Positions 16,366 through 24,788 of a DNA stretch of 64,000 nucleotides are shown piece after piece. Position 1 is the first letter of the stretch, and each line of letters starts with the position of its first letter. The stretch is from Amycolatopsis umgeniensis. Lineage in GTDB: Bacteria; Actinomycetota; Actinomycetes; Mycobacteriales; Pseudonocardiaceae. Where the stretch lies: contig NZ_JACHMX010000001.1 in NCBI RefSeq assembly GCF_014205155.1, forward strand, positions 5,456,001-5,520,000. The letters are read 5' to 3'. The notes under the pieces were generated by a model, which was given only the letters and a program-made list of their open reading frames with translations, was not told the origin of the DNA and did not search any database. The position numbers were made by a program, and so were the translations under genes.

Positions 16366-17904
16366 CTAATTGACGCAGGGCACATTCCCCGCGACGATCG
16401 GCGTCGTGGTGGGCGCCGCCGGAGCGCTGGAGGGCGGCTGAGCCGGCTTCGAGGGTGTCGACGTCTTCGACGGGGGCGCGCTCGCGCCGCCCGACGCGCC
16501 CTTGAAGTCCTTGCCGAGCAGGACCCGCACCTTGCCGGGGGCGACATCACGATCCGCCTCGGCCTGCACCGCGGTGCCGAAGAGCTGCTTGATCAGGGCC
16601 AGCGCGTCTTCGTCGCCCGGCGCGTACCGGATGACCGTGGAGTTGCGGGTGCTGAGCTTGGTGTCGGGCGCGAGTTTGAAACCCTTGCCCTGCAAGAGAG
16701 CGCGGGTCTCGGTGGCCAGGGTGGGGGAGCCGGATCCGTCGAACAGTTCGACGGTCACCGCTTCCGCGCCCGGCAGCTTGTCCGGGGTCTCGGTGGGCGC
16801 CGTCTGCCCGTCGGAGGTCAGGCGGGTGACCTCGGCCTGCACCTGCGCCGGGTCCACCCGGAGCACGGCGGCGCCGCCGATGGTCGCGTCACCCTGGGTC
16901 GGGATCGTGTGGAACTCGACGTTGCCGCTGGTCAGCCCGCGCATCTGCGCGGCGAACTCCGGCAGATCCCAGCCCGCCGACAGCACGACCGACTTCTTCA
17001 CCGCGGCGATCAGGTCGGAGATCTTCGCCGGGTTGATCAGGACGTCGGAGGAGAGGACCTTGTTCGCCAGCCCGGACAGGAAGGCCTGCTGCCGCGCGAT
17101 CCGGTCCAGGTCGCCATTCTGCAGGTCGTATCGCTGGCGGACGAACGCGAGCGCCTGGACGCCTTCGACGGTCTGCCGTCCGGCGGGCAGGTCGACGCCG
17201 GACTTCTTCTCCTTGACCGGGCCGTTGAGGCAGACCTCGACGCCGCCGATCGCCTTGGTGATCTCGTAGAAGCTCGACAGGTTCACCTCGGCGTACCGGT
17301 CGATCATCTTCGGTTTGCCGATGAACTTCTCGAGCGTCGCGATCAGGTTCTTGCGGCCGGCGTCCTTGGCCTTGGCGTCGACGTCCTTGAGATCGGAGTT
17401 GCCCTGCTGCTGCAGCGTCTTCGACGTGTCGTTGTAGGCGTACACGTACGCGCTGTTGAGCTTGTGCTTGCCGAAACCGCCGGTGATCTCGACCCAGGAG
17501 TCGCGGGGGAAGGAGATCGCGACAGCCTTCTTACCGTTCTGGGGGATGTGCACCAGGATCATCGTGTCGGTCTGGCGCTCGCCGTCGGAGACCCCGGCGT
17601 GCAGCATGTCGAGGACTTCGCGCGGCAGCGGATTGCCCTGCGCGTCGGTGCGGCTGTCCTGGCCGACGAGCAGGATGTCGATCGCGCCGTCCAGCGGTTT
17701 CGCGGGCGGATGGCCGTTGTCCTCGAAGATGTTCGTGGTGGCGAAGCCCTGCGACGGGTCGCCGATGAACTGCCAGCCCCACCAGGTCAGCGTCAGGATC
17801 GTGATCGAGACCAGGCTGAACACGACCTTCACCCCACGGCGGGCGAACACCACGACGCCGCCGCCACGGCGCGCTTCGATGGGTGGCCCGGGCCACTCGG
17901 TCAC
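16366..17904 (-). CDS. LytR-CpsA-Psr family cell-wall ligase with LytR_C domain (copy 2)
   Basis: About 512 residues. A TM helix (VVFSLVSITILTLTWWGWQF) is followed by an LCP domain with DILLVGQDSRTDAQGNPLP, ISFPRDSWVEI, KLNSAYVYAYND, EVNLSSFYEITKAIGGVEVCLN and ALAFVRQRYDLQNGDLDRIARQQ. A C-terminal LytR_C domain (AVTVELFDGSGSPTLA to ALALIKQLFGTA) and a Lys/Ser/Pro tail ending GNVPCVN complete it. GTG 17904 is the start because GGAGGA sits six bases upstream. The longer frame runs into the rmlB promoter. It acts outside the membrane on glycan-lipid donors. It is divergent from rmlB, which makes dTDP-rhamnose for the linker it probably attaches. Confidence 0.93.
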   Translation of the reverse strand: MTEWPGPPIEARRGGGVVVFARRGVKVVFSLVSITILTLTWWGWQFIGDPSQGFATTNIFEDNGHPPAKPLDGAIDILLVGQDSRTDAQGNPLPREVLDMLHAGVSDGERQTDTMILVHIPQNGKKAVAISFPRDSWVEITGGFGKHKLNSAYVYAYNDTSKTLQQQGNSDLKDVDAKAKDAGRKNLIATLEKFIGKPKMIDRYAEVNLSSFYEITKAIGGVEVCLNGPVKEKKSGVDLPAGRQTVEGVQALAFVRQRYDLQNGDLDRIARQQAFLSGLANKVLSSDVLINPAKISDLIAAVKKSVVLSAGWDLPEFAAQMRGLTSGNVEFHTIPTQGDATIGGAAVLRVDPAQVQAEVTRLTSDGQTAPTETPDKLPGAEAVTVELFDGSGSPTLATETRALLQGKGFKLAPDTKLSTRNSTVIRYAPGDEDALALIKQLFGTAVQAEADRDVAPGKVRVLLGKDFKGASGGASAPPSKTSTPSKPAQPPSSAPAAPTTTPIVAGNVPCVN

Positions 17905-18055
17905 GTGCGGTCCTCCACGAATCTCCCCAGGGCACACGCGTGCCACTCGGACAACTCTACTGATCCCCCTGTTAGACGTCCGTAGGCTGGTGAAAGGTTG
18001 CCCCGGTCGTGACACACTCGGCTGGTCCGGGAAGTCGTAAAGGGAGGATCACGGG
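17905..18055. promoter_or_regulatory. Divergent promoter region of LCP gene and rmlB
   Basis: A 151-base spacer serving two outward genes. The rmlB end has GGGAGGATCACGGG directly before its ATG, and the LCP end has GGAGGA. No clear operator palindrome was recognised. Confidence 0.5.
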
Positions 18056-19039
18056 ATGCGGGTGCTGGTCACCGGTGGTGCCGGTTTCATCGGTTCGCAT
18101 TACGTCCGTCAGGTGCTGACGGGGGCGTACCCCAGCCTTGCCGACGCCGAAGTGGTCGTGCTCGACAAGCTGACTTACGCGGGCAACGAAGCGAACCTGG
18201 AGCCGGTGAGCAAGAGCCCGCGCTACCGGTTCGAAAAGGGTGACATCTGTGACGCCGCCCTGGTCAGCGAGCTGATGCGGGGGGTCGACCTGGTCGTCCA
18301 CTTCGCCGCCGAGTCCCATGTGGACCGTTCGATCGCCGGGGCGGCCGACTTCGTGCTGACCAACGTGCTCGGCACGCAGACCCTGTTGCAGGGGGCGCTC
18401 GAAGCCGAGGTCGGGAAGTTCGTCCACGTCTCCACCGACGAGGTCTACGGCTCGATCGACGAAGGATCCTGGGCCGAAGACCACGCGCTGGAGCCGAATT
18501 CGCCGTATTCGGCGTCGAAGGCGTCCTCGGATCTGTTGGCACGGTCCTTCTTCCGCACCCACGGGCTGCCGGTGTGTGTCACGAGGTGCTCGAACAACTA
18601 CGGTCCGTACCAATTCCCGGAGAAGGTCATCCCCCTCTTCGTGACCAACCTGCTCGACGGCAAGAAGGTCCCGCTCTACGGCGACGGCCTCAACGTGCGT
18701 GACTGGCTGCACGTGGACGATCACTGTCGCGGTATCCAGTTCGTCGCCGACGGCGGCAGGCCGGGCGAGGTCTACAACATCGGCGGCGGCACGGAACTGA
18801 CCAATCGCGAGCTGACCGAGCTGCTGCTGGGCGCCGTCGGTGCCGACTGGGAGAGCGTCGAGCCGGTCGAGGACCGCAAGGGGCACGACCGCCGGTACTC
18901 CGTCGACATCTCCAAGATCTCGCAGGAGCTCGGCTATGCACCGCGGAAGTCCTTTGAGGACGGTCTGGCCGACACCGTCGCCTGGTACAGCGGAAACCGT
19001 TCGTGGTGGGAGCCGCTGAAGAACCGTGCGGGGGCGTGA
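18056..19039 (+). CDS. rmlB: dTDP-glucose 4,6-dehydratase
   Basis: A 327-residue extended short-chain dehydrogenase, second enzyme of dTDP-L-rhamnose synthesis. The NAD motif GGAGFIGSHYVRQ is at residue 7. The catalytic region has STDEVYGS (Thr-Asp-Glu), the YSASKASSD motif (Tyr-x-x-x-Lys), and then TRCSNNYGPYQFPEKVIPL. C-terminal WLHVDDHCRGI and GGTELTNRELTELLL are typical. Length is normal. A strong GGGAGG ribosome site precedes the ATG. It overlaps rmlD. rmlA and rmlC are not in the window. Confidence 0.95.
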   Translation: MRVLVTGGAGFIGSHYVRQVLTGAYPSLADAEVVVLDKLTYAGNEANLEPVSKSPRYRFEKGDICDAALVSELMRGVDLVVHFAAESHVDRSIAGAADFVLTNVLGTQTLLQGALEAEVGKFVHVSTDEVYGSIDEGSWAEDHALEPNSPYSASKASSDLLARSFFRTHGLPVCVTRCSNNYGPYQFPEKVIPLFVTNLLDGKKVPLYGDGLNVRDWLHVDDHCRGIQFVADGGRPGEVYNIGGGTELTNRELTELLLGAVGADWESVEPVEDRKGHDRRYSVDISKISQELGYAPRKSFEDGLADTVAWYSGNRSWWEPLKNRAGA

Positions 19040-19916
19040 CGAGTTGCTGAGTGTTCTCGTACCGGGCGGATCCGGCCAGCTGGGGCAGGACATCCTGGCG
19101 CTGGCGCCGGACGCGGCGGCACCGTCGTCGTCCGAGCTGAACGTGCGCGACACCGGCCAGGTCGTCGCCGCGGTGACCGAGCTGGCGGACCGGGCGCGGG
19201 CGGCCGGGACGTCGCCGGTGGTGATCAACGCGGCGGCCTACACCGCCGTCGACGCGGCCGAAACCGATGAGGAGCGGGCGTTCTCGGTGAACGCCGACGG
19301 CCCCCGGGTGCTCGCCGCGGCTTGCTCGTCGCGCGGGGTGCCGCTCATCCACGTGTCGACGGACTACGTTTTCGCCGGCGACGCGACTTCGCCGTACGAG
19401 ACCGGTGATCTGCTGGCCCCGCTCAACGCGTACGGCCGGACGAAGGCGGCCGGTGAGGACGCGGTCCTCGGGTCGGGAGCTCGCTCCTGGATCGTGCGGA
19501 CGTCCTGGGTGTACGGCAAAACCGGGTCGAACTTCGTGAAGACCATGGCGCGGTTGGAGAAAGAGCGCGAAGAACTGTCCGTTGTGGACGATCAGACCGG
19601 CGCGCCGACGTGGTCGCGCGATCTCGCCGCCGGGCTGCTGGAACTGGCCGGTCGCGTCGTCGCCGGTCAGGGGCCGTCGCAGCGGGTGCTGCACTGCACG
19701 GGCGGCGGGTCGACGACTTGGTGCGGGTTCGCGCGGGCGATCTTCGCGGAGCTCGGCGCGGATCCGGCGCGCGTGAAGCCCTGTACGACGGCGGAGTTCC
19801 CGCGTCCTGCGGCGCGTCCGGCGTACGGAGTGCTGTCGAACGCGTCGTGGCGCGAGGCGGGTCTCACGCCGCTTCGGGACTGGCATGACGCGCTGAAGGC
19901 CTATTTCGCCTCCTGA
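19026..19916 (+). CDS. rmlD: dTDP-4-dehydrorhamnose reductase
   Basis: A 296-residue NADPH-dependent reductase that completes dTDP-L-rhamnose. It carries VLVPGGSGQLGQDI, NAAAYTAVDAAETDEERAFSVNADG, HVSTDYVFAGD, YGRTKAAGEDAV (Tyr-x-x-x-Lys), IVRTSWVYGKTGSNFVKTM and DDQTGAPTWSRDLA, all family motifs. GTG 19026 overlaps the rmlB stop by 14 bases. TTG 19044 just after that stop is a good alternative, because LLSVLVPGG is where relatives begin. The gene ends before the second CGTGATTG repeat cluster. Confidence 0.93.
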   Translation: MRGRDELLSVLVPGGSGQLGQDILALAPDAAAPSSSELNVRDTGQVVAAVTELADRARAAGTSPVVINAAAYTAVDAAETDEERAFSVNADGPRVLAAACSSRGVPLIHVSTDYVFAGDATSPYETGDLLAPLNAYGRTKAAGEDAVLGSGARSWIVRTSWVYGKTGSNFVKTMARLEKEREELSVVDDQTGAPTWSRDLAAGLLELAGRVVAGQGPSQRVLHCTGGGSTTWCGFARAIFAELGADPARVKPCTTAEFPRPAARPAYGVLSNASWREAGLTPLRDWHDALKAYFAS

Positions 19917-19919
19917 CCC

Positions 19920-20062
19920 CACGTGAGTCACGTCTCCAAGCACGCGAACTCGCCCTTCCCACAGACGGCATTCGTGTGTGGATGGACGACACGCGTGTCT
20001 GGAGGGCGATCACGTGTGATTGGGGGCGGAACTCACGTGATTGGGGGCGGGACTCGCGGGGG
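19920..20062. repeat. Second CGTGATTG repeat cluster
   Basis: The 147 bases between the convergent rmlD and glycosyltransferase stops are filled by units like those at 12434-12620. Examples are GGGCGATCACGTGTGATTG, then GGGGCGGAACTCACGTGATTG, then GGGGCGGGACTCGCG, and at the left end the opposite orientation ACGTGAGTCACG and AAGCACGCGAACTCGCCC. Some units are nearly palindromic around CACGTG. There are no open frames here that look real. Confidence 0.7.
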
Positions 20063-20063
20063 T

Positions 20064-21152
20064 TCAGTGCGTCGTGCTGGCCTTGCGGTAGGCGGCGACG
20101 GTGAGTTCGGCGCAAGCGCGCCAGGTGAAGTTCGCGACGTGGGCGCGGCGCGTGGCCGAGGTGGCGACGGCGTGCGGGTCGCTGACGGCGGTCCGCAGCG
20201 CCTCCACGAGACCGTCGACGTCCTCGTAGGGGACGAGGCTCGCGCAGTTGCCCGCGACCTCGCGCAGCGCCGGGATGTCCGTGCACACCACGGGTACGTC
20301 CGACGCCATCGCTTCCAGCACCGGGAGCCCGAAACCCTCGTCGCGTGACGGCAGCACCAGCGCGCTGGCCCCGGCGACGACCCGGCGGAGGTTCACGTCC
20401 GACAGGTAGCCCACGTGTCGTGAACGTGAGCCCACCGAGAACGAACCGGGACCGACGAACACCAGTTCCGGCAGATCCGGCGCGGCCTCGTGGGCCTGCT
20501 GGAGCCAGTGCAGGCCCTTGCGAGGCCCGGGGGCACCCGCGAAGAGCAGGTACTTGTCCGGGAGGCCGAGTTCCTTGCGTTGTTCCTTGTCCGGCGGGCG
20601 CGCGGTGAACCAGGCCGGGTTGACCCCGAGCGGGGTGACCACGATCTTGCGGCGGTCCACGTCGAGCCGTTCGGCGATCTGGTCGGCGACGGCGTTGGTG
20701 GGCGTGCAGATCACGTCGGAGAGCCGCGCGCCCCGGCGGACCAGTTGCGGGAGTTCGTGATCGCTCGGCGCGAGTTCCTCGGGAGCGTCCAAAAAGGCCA
20801 GATCGTGGATCGTCACCACGCCCGCCGCGCGGAACCGGCCCGGCAGCACGAAGTTGGTGCCGTGCACGACGTCAGTCGGCCCGGCGAACAGTTCCACCGG
20901 CGGAAGCTGCGACCGCAGCCACGCCTTGCGCAGCAACCGCGCCGCCACGGGCATGCCTCGGGCGCGGACGCCGTGCGGGAGCACGTGTCGCAGCCTTCGC
21001 CAGCCGCGCAACGTGAACGCCACCGCGCGAGTGTCCACTTCGGACATCGAAGCGAGCTCTTCGGACAGTGCGACCGTGTACCGGCCGATTCCCGTCCTGG
21101 CACCGAGAAGCGGGGTCCCGTCGAGCAGGACGCGCAAGGGGCGGTCAGCCAC
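20064..21152 (-). CDS. Glycosyltransferase family 4
   Basis: A 362-residue GT-B, GT4-type retaining glycosyltransferase. The N-terminal DGTPLLGARTGIGRYTVALSEEL is the acceptor-side motif, the middle has DVVHGTNFVLPG and VTIHDLAFLDAPEE, and the donor domain has FAGAPGPRKGLHWLQQA, VVAGASALVLPSRDEGFGLPVLEAMASDVPVV (E-x7-E signature) and DVDGLVEALR. Its start overlaps the 3' end of the upstream fusion glycosyltransferase by eight bases, so they are one operon. Likely a cell-wall or capsular glycan enzyme; sugar unknown. Confidence 0.9.
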   Translation of the reverse strand: MADRPLRVLLDGTPLLGARTGIGRYTVALSEELASMSEVDTRAVAFTLRGWRRLRHVLPHGVRARGMPVAARLLRKAWLRSQLPPVELFAGPTDVVHGTNFVLPGRFRAAGVVTIHDLAFLDAPEELAPSDHELPQLVRRGARLSDVICTPTNAVADQIAERLDVDRRKIVVTPLGVNPAWFTARPPDKEQRKELGLPDKYLLFAGAPGPRKGLHWLQQAHEAAPDLPELVFVGPGSFSVGSRSRHVGYLSDVNLRRVVAGASALVLPSRDEGFGLPVLEAMASDVPVVCTDIPALREVAGNCASLVPYEDVDGLVEALRTAVSDPHAVATSATRRAHVANFTWRACAELTVAAYRKASTTH

Positions 21153-23658
21153 GGCCGAGCCTCTGCTTGGCCACCTTGACCACCCGGCCCCCGACGCGCC
21201 GCACGAGTTCCTTCGGGCCGCCGTCGGCGAGGTACTCGCGGATCAGGTCGACGTCACGGCGCAGCATTTCCTTGCCCCGCGCCGGAACGGTGACGACGAG
21301 GTCTTCCGAACCGGGCAGCCGGTCCGCGGCGGGCCGCGGGTTCCGGCAGAACTCCACCAGCGGTTTCAGCGCTTCCGGCCAGGCGTAGCGCTGGGCGACG
21401 GCGGCCATCCGCTCGACGCAGCCCGCCGCGAACTCCTCGTCGTACAGCGCCTTTTCCAGTGCGTCGGCCAGCGCGTCCACGTCCTCGGCCGGGACGACGA
21501 CGCCGAGCCGCTCCTCGCGGACCAGATCGGCGAACGAGTCGCCGTCGGTGGTGACGATCGGCAGCCCGGCCCACAGATAGTCCAGCACCCTGGTGCGGAA
21601 GGCGAACGTCGTCTCGACGTGCTCGTAATGCGTGGTGACGCCGCAGTTCGCGTCCAGCAGCCAGTTCTGGCGCTCCTCGTACGGCACCCACTGCTGGTTG
21701 AAGAACACGTGCTTGCCGGTGAGGCCGAGCGTGTCGGACAGCAGCATCGTCCGCGCGCCGATGTCCATCTCGGTGACCTCGGGGTTGGGATGCTTCATCC
21801 CGAGGAACACCAGGCGGACGTCGCCGCGGCGCTGCCGCAGCCGTTCGATCGCCCGGACCAGGGTGAGCGGGTCGAACCAGCTGTAGACGCCGCCCGCCCA
21901 CAGCACGACGTGGTCGGTTTCCCCGATTCCGTCCAAAGTGGACCGGAGGCCGGGGCCGGTGCGGACCGGTGCCTGCGGCGACAGTCCGAACGGGACGATC
22001 GAGAGCAGCGACTGGGTGGTCGGGTCGGCGTCGTACAGTCGCGGCGAGAGCCTGCCCATCGCGGCGAGGTGCCCGAGCCAGAAGTGGCGCTGACGTTCCG
22101 ACGCGCACAGGAAGAAATCCCCGCGTTCCAGTTGCGCGTCGAGGACCTTGGTGACGCCGATGAGGTCGAGGGCGCGTTTGTCGTCGGGGACGCCCTTGCC
22201 CTGTTCGAGCAGTTCCAGGTGCATCGGGTCGTACAGGTCCGCGACCACGATCTTGTGCGCGTACTGCTTCTTGAGCGAGGGCGCGAGTTCCAGCACGTGA
22301 CCCTGCAGGACGACGATGTCGGCCCAGGCGATCGGGGCCTCCAGCTCGCGCCGGTTCGCCGCGCTGACCTGGAACGGCGCGGGCGGCGGATCGGCGAGGG
22401 GGTTGACCGTCACCAGGTGCACGTCGTGTTCGGTGGCCAGGGTCGCGGAGATGTTCCACGCGCGGATCGCCGGTCCCGCCATGCGTTCGGTGATCGCGTC
22501 GCCGGTGATCACCAGTACCTTGCGGCGCTGCCCGAAGAGCGCGTCGATGCCGAACGTCTCGACCAGGATGTCGTGCGCGGCGAGATAGCGCGGCAATGGG
22601 TACGCGGGCTCCAAGGCCTTGCGCAGCAAGGGAAGCAGATCGGCGTCGGTACGGACGCGGGCGGCCTGTTCGGCGGCGCGCGACTCGGCGAGCGACGGCA
22701 GCAGTTCGACGAACTGATCGATCGCCAGCACGCCGGCCAACGTCGTCCGCGGCACCTCCACCGGACCGGTTTCGGCCGGGCCGACGCCCTGGGCGAGGTC
22801 GAACCGGGTGGCGTCGAGGTCGCCCCGCGCCGTCGCCCGGCGGACGGCGAGCGCCAGCGCGGCGGGCAACGCGCGCGAGAGGGTCTCGTCGGAGAGGTTC
22901 TTGTACAGTGCGGCCAAAGCGTTGCGCTCCAGCAAGAACGTCTCGCGGCCCGAGTCGGGCGCGTCCACTGTGGACATCGTGGCGTGGTGCTTGTGGTAGG
23001 TCAGCGACTCCGGCACGTACCGCACGCGCCAGCCGCGCAGGTTCAGCCGCCAGCCGAGGTCGACGTCCTCGTAGAACATGAAGAACCGCTCGTCGAACCC
23101 GCCGAGTTCGGCGAACACCCCGGCGCGGACGAACATCGCCGAACCGGTCGCGAACAGGACGTCCTTGGTGATCTCGTGTTCGGCGGCGGGGACGTCGGAC
23201 AGGGGGCTGCCGGCGTGGCGCTTGTAGCCCATGCCGAACCAGGTCAGGCCCGCGTCGACGAAGTCGGTGCCGGTGCCGTCCCAGTCGAGGACCTTGCTGG
23301 CCACCGCGGCGACCGTCGGCTGCGCGCGGAGTTCGGCGACGGCCGTGCCGACCCAGCCGGGCGCGGGGCGGGCGTCGTTGTTGAGGAAGGCGAGGACGGT
23401 GCCGGTGGCGTGCTTCGCGCCGAGGTTGCAGCCACCCGCGAACCCTGAGTTCACCGGGGACTCGACGAGCTTGACGCCCGGGACGGCCGCCTTGATCTCG
23501 GCCACGTCGGCGCCGCCGGAGGCGTTGTCGACGCAGATGACCTCGAGGTTCGGGTAATCGTGTTCGGCGAGCGCGCGCAGGCAGGTGACGGTGTCGGCGG
23601 CTCCCCGGTAGTTCACCACGATCACCGAGACGACCGGTTGCGTTTCCCCCTGCGCCAA
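21145..23658 (-). CDS. Bifunctional glycosyltransferase: GT2 fused to GT4
   Basis: An 837-residue protein with two complete glycosyltransferase modules. The N-terminal GT2 (about 9-260) has VIVVNYRGAADTVTCLRAL, CVDNASGGADV, FLNNDARPAPGW (metal DxD-type region) and a GGFDERFFMFYEDVDLGWRL acceptor motif, as in rhamnosyltransferases. A linker (270-370) joins it to a GT4-like module from about 379: VLVITGDAITERMAGPAIR, DIVVLQGHVLEL, VLWAGGVYSWFDPLTLVRAI, LDYLWAGLPIVTTDGDSFADL. Two-module enzymes of this kind make repeating-unit sugars of surface polysaccharide. Followed by the GT4 gene with eight-base overlap. Confidence 0.92.
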   Translation of the reverse strand: MAQGETQPVVSVIVVNYRGAADTVTCLRALAEHDYPNLEVICVDNASGGADVAEIKAAVPGVKLVESPVNSGFAGGCNLGAKHATGTVLAFLNNDARPAPGWVGTAVAELRAQPTVAAVASKVLDWDGTGTDFVDAGLTWFGMGYKRHAGSPLSDVPAAEHEITKDVLFATGSAMFVRAGVFAELGGFDERFFMFYEDVDLGWRLNLRGWRVRYVPESLTYHKHHATMSTVDAPDSGRETFLLERNALAALYKNLSDETLSRALPAALALAVRRATARGDLDATRFDLAQGVGPAETGPVEVPRTTLAGVLAIDQFVELLPSLAESRAAEQAARVRTDADLLPLLRKALEPAYPLPRYLAAHDILVETFGIDALFGQRRKVLVITGDAITERMAGPAIRAWNISATLATEHDVHLVTVNPLADPPPAPFQVSAANRRELEAPIAWADIVVLQGHVLELAPSLKKQYAHKIVVADLYDPMHLELLEQGKGVPDDKRALDLIGVTKVLDAQLERGDFFLCASERQRHFWLGHLAAMGRLSPRLYDADPTTQSLLSIVPFGLSPQAPVRTGPGLRSTLDGIGETDHVVLWAGGVYSWFDPLTLVRAIERLRQRRGDVRLVFLGMKHPNPEVTEMDIGARTMLLSDTLGLTGKHVFFNQQWVPYEERQNWLLDANCGVTTHYEHVETTFAFRTRVLDYLWAGLPIVTTDGDSFADLVREERLGVVVPAEDVDALADALEKALYDEEFAAGCVERMAAVAQRYAWPEALKPLVEFCRNPRPAADRLPGSEDLVVTVPARGKEMLRRDVDLIREYLADGGPKELVRRVGGRVVKVAKQRLGRG

Positions 23659-23858
23659 AGTCGTACTCCCTGCTACTCGAATGGACGGTGTCGATGAAGA
23701 GCCCGCGACCGCTTCACGCCGCCAGGGCGCTCGTCTGGCCTGTCCCTCGCCACTGCTGCTAGGGCGCCCTGCCGTCGAGAAGCGGGGCCTTCGGCCGAGG
23801 GCGGGCTCCTGCGAGGCACTTCTCGGGCTCGATCTTCATCTCCGTCTTCTGTCAGAGC
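23659..23858. other. Spacer between two minus-strand glycosyltransferase genes
   Basis: A 200-base spacer holding the promoter of the GT2-GT4 gene. GC-rich, with small open frames only by chance. No hairpin or operator is clear by eye. Confidence 0.4.
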
Positions 23859-24770
23859 TTAAAGCCCGGCCCACGCCTCCCAGACCGCGCCTCGGTCGAG
23901 CGCCGCGCGGCGCCCGATGGCCCGCCGCTCGAACAGCGTGCGCGGCAGGCGGGCGGCGACGGCGCCCAGCACCCGGCATCGGAGGCTCAGACGGAAGTTC
24001 GGCGCGTGCGGTTTCCCTCGTAAAGGGAGTACCGCGGTGAGGGCGGCGAACTTGATCAGCTGGCGGATCGCCACCGCGCGCGGGGCGCACCGGAGGAGGG
24101 TCAGCAGGCGGTTGCGCTCATTCCACAGGTGGAACCGGACCGAACCGGGATGCGTACTCGCGCCATGCTGATGGGTGACCTCGGCTTCGGCGCCGATGAC
24201 GTCCCAGCCCGCCAGCCGCAGCCGCCACGCGGTGTCGGTGTCCTCGTAGTAGCAGAAATAGGAGGCCGGGACGCCGCCGACGGAGCGGAGCGCCTCGACG
24301 TCCAGCACCGCCGCGCCCCCGCAGAAGCCGAAGACCTCGGCGGCGGGTTCGGGCAGGTCGGCGCCGTGGCCGTCGGCCGTCAGGCGGACCCCGGTGGACT
24401 GGACGGTCCCGTCGGCCAGCGTCAGCCGGGCGCTCACGGCCGCGGCGAGCGGGGCCTTGCCGAGGGTGTCTTCGCAGGTCGCGAGCCAATCCGGGGTGGG
24501 CGCGGCGTCGTCGTTCAGCCACGCCATCAGCGGGGTGTCCACTTTGTCCAGCGCGGCGGCGATGGCCCCCGCGTAACCGGTGTTGCGCCGCAGCCGGAGC
24601 ACCTCGGGCTTCGACGGGTGGGCGGCGAGCAGCGCGGCTGTCCCGTCGTCGGAGGCGTTGTCGACGATCAGGGTGCGATGCGGACGGGACTGCGCCGAGA
24701 GGGCGTCGAGGCAGTCGGTGATGTGCGCGGCGCCGCGCCAGGTGACCACGACGACGGTGGTGCTGGTCAT
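23859..24770 (-). CDS. Glycosyltransferase family 2
   Basis: A 303-residue GT-A enzyme. It shows VVVVTWRGAAHITDCLDALS, IVDNASDDGTAALLAAH, RLRRNTGYAGAIAAAL, WLNDDAAPTPDWL (metal-binding acidic pair) and GGVPASYFCYYEDTDTAWRLRLAGW (the rhamnosyltransferase-type acceptor signature), then an amphipathic C-terminus. ATG 24770 is chosen, because upstream sequence in the same frame is arginine- and proline-rich antisense of the next gene. It starts 18 bases from the divergent GT4 gene at 24789, so the two promoters overlap. Confidence 0.9.
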   Translation of the reverse strand: MTSTTVVVVTWRGAAHITDCLDALSAQSRPHRTLIVDNASDDGTAALLAAHPSKPEVLRLRRNTGYAGAIAAALDKVDTPLMAWLNDDAAPTPDWLATCEDTLGKAPLAAAVSARLTLADGTVQSTGVRLTADGHGADLPEPAAEVFGFCGGAAVLDVEALRSVGGVPASYFCYYEDTDTAWRLRLAGWDVIGAEAEVTHQHGASTHPGSVRFHLWNERNRLLTLLRCAPRAVAIRQLIKFAALTAVLPLRGKPHAPNFRLSLRCRVLGAVAARLPRTLFERRAIGRRAALDRGAVWEAWAGL

Positions 24771-24788
24771 GCCAGAGAGAATAGAGAC

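Noticed and set aside
20854..23448. An 864-residue plus-strand open frame opposite the GT2-GT4 fusion
   Set aside because: Same reason: the minus-strand frame carries all glycosyltransferase motifs and proper third-position GC.
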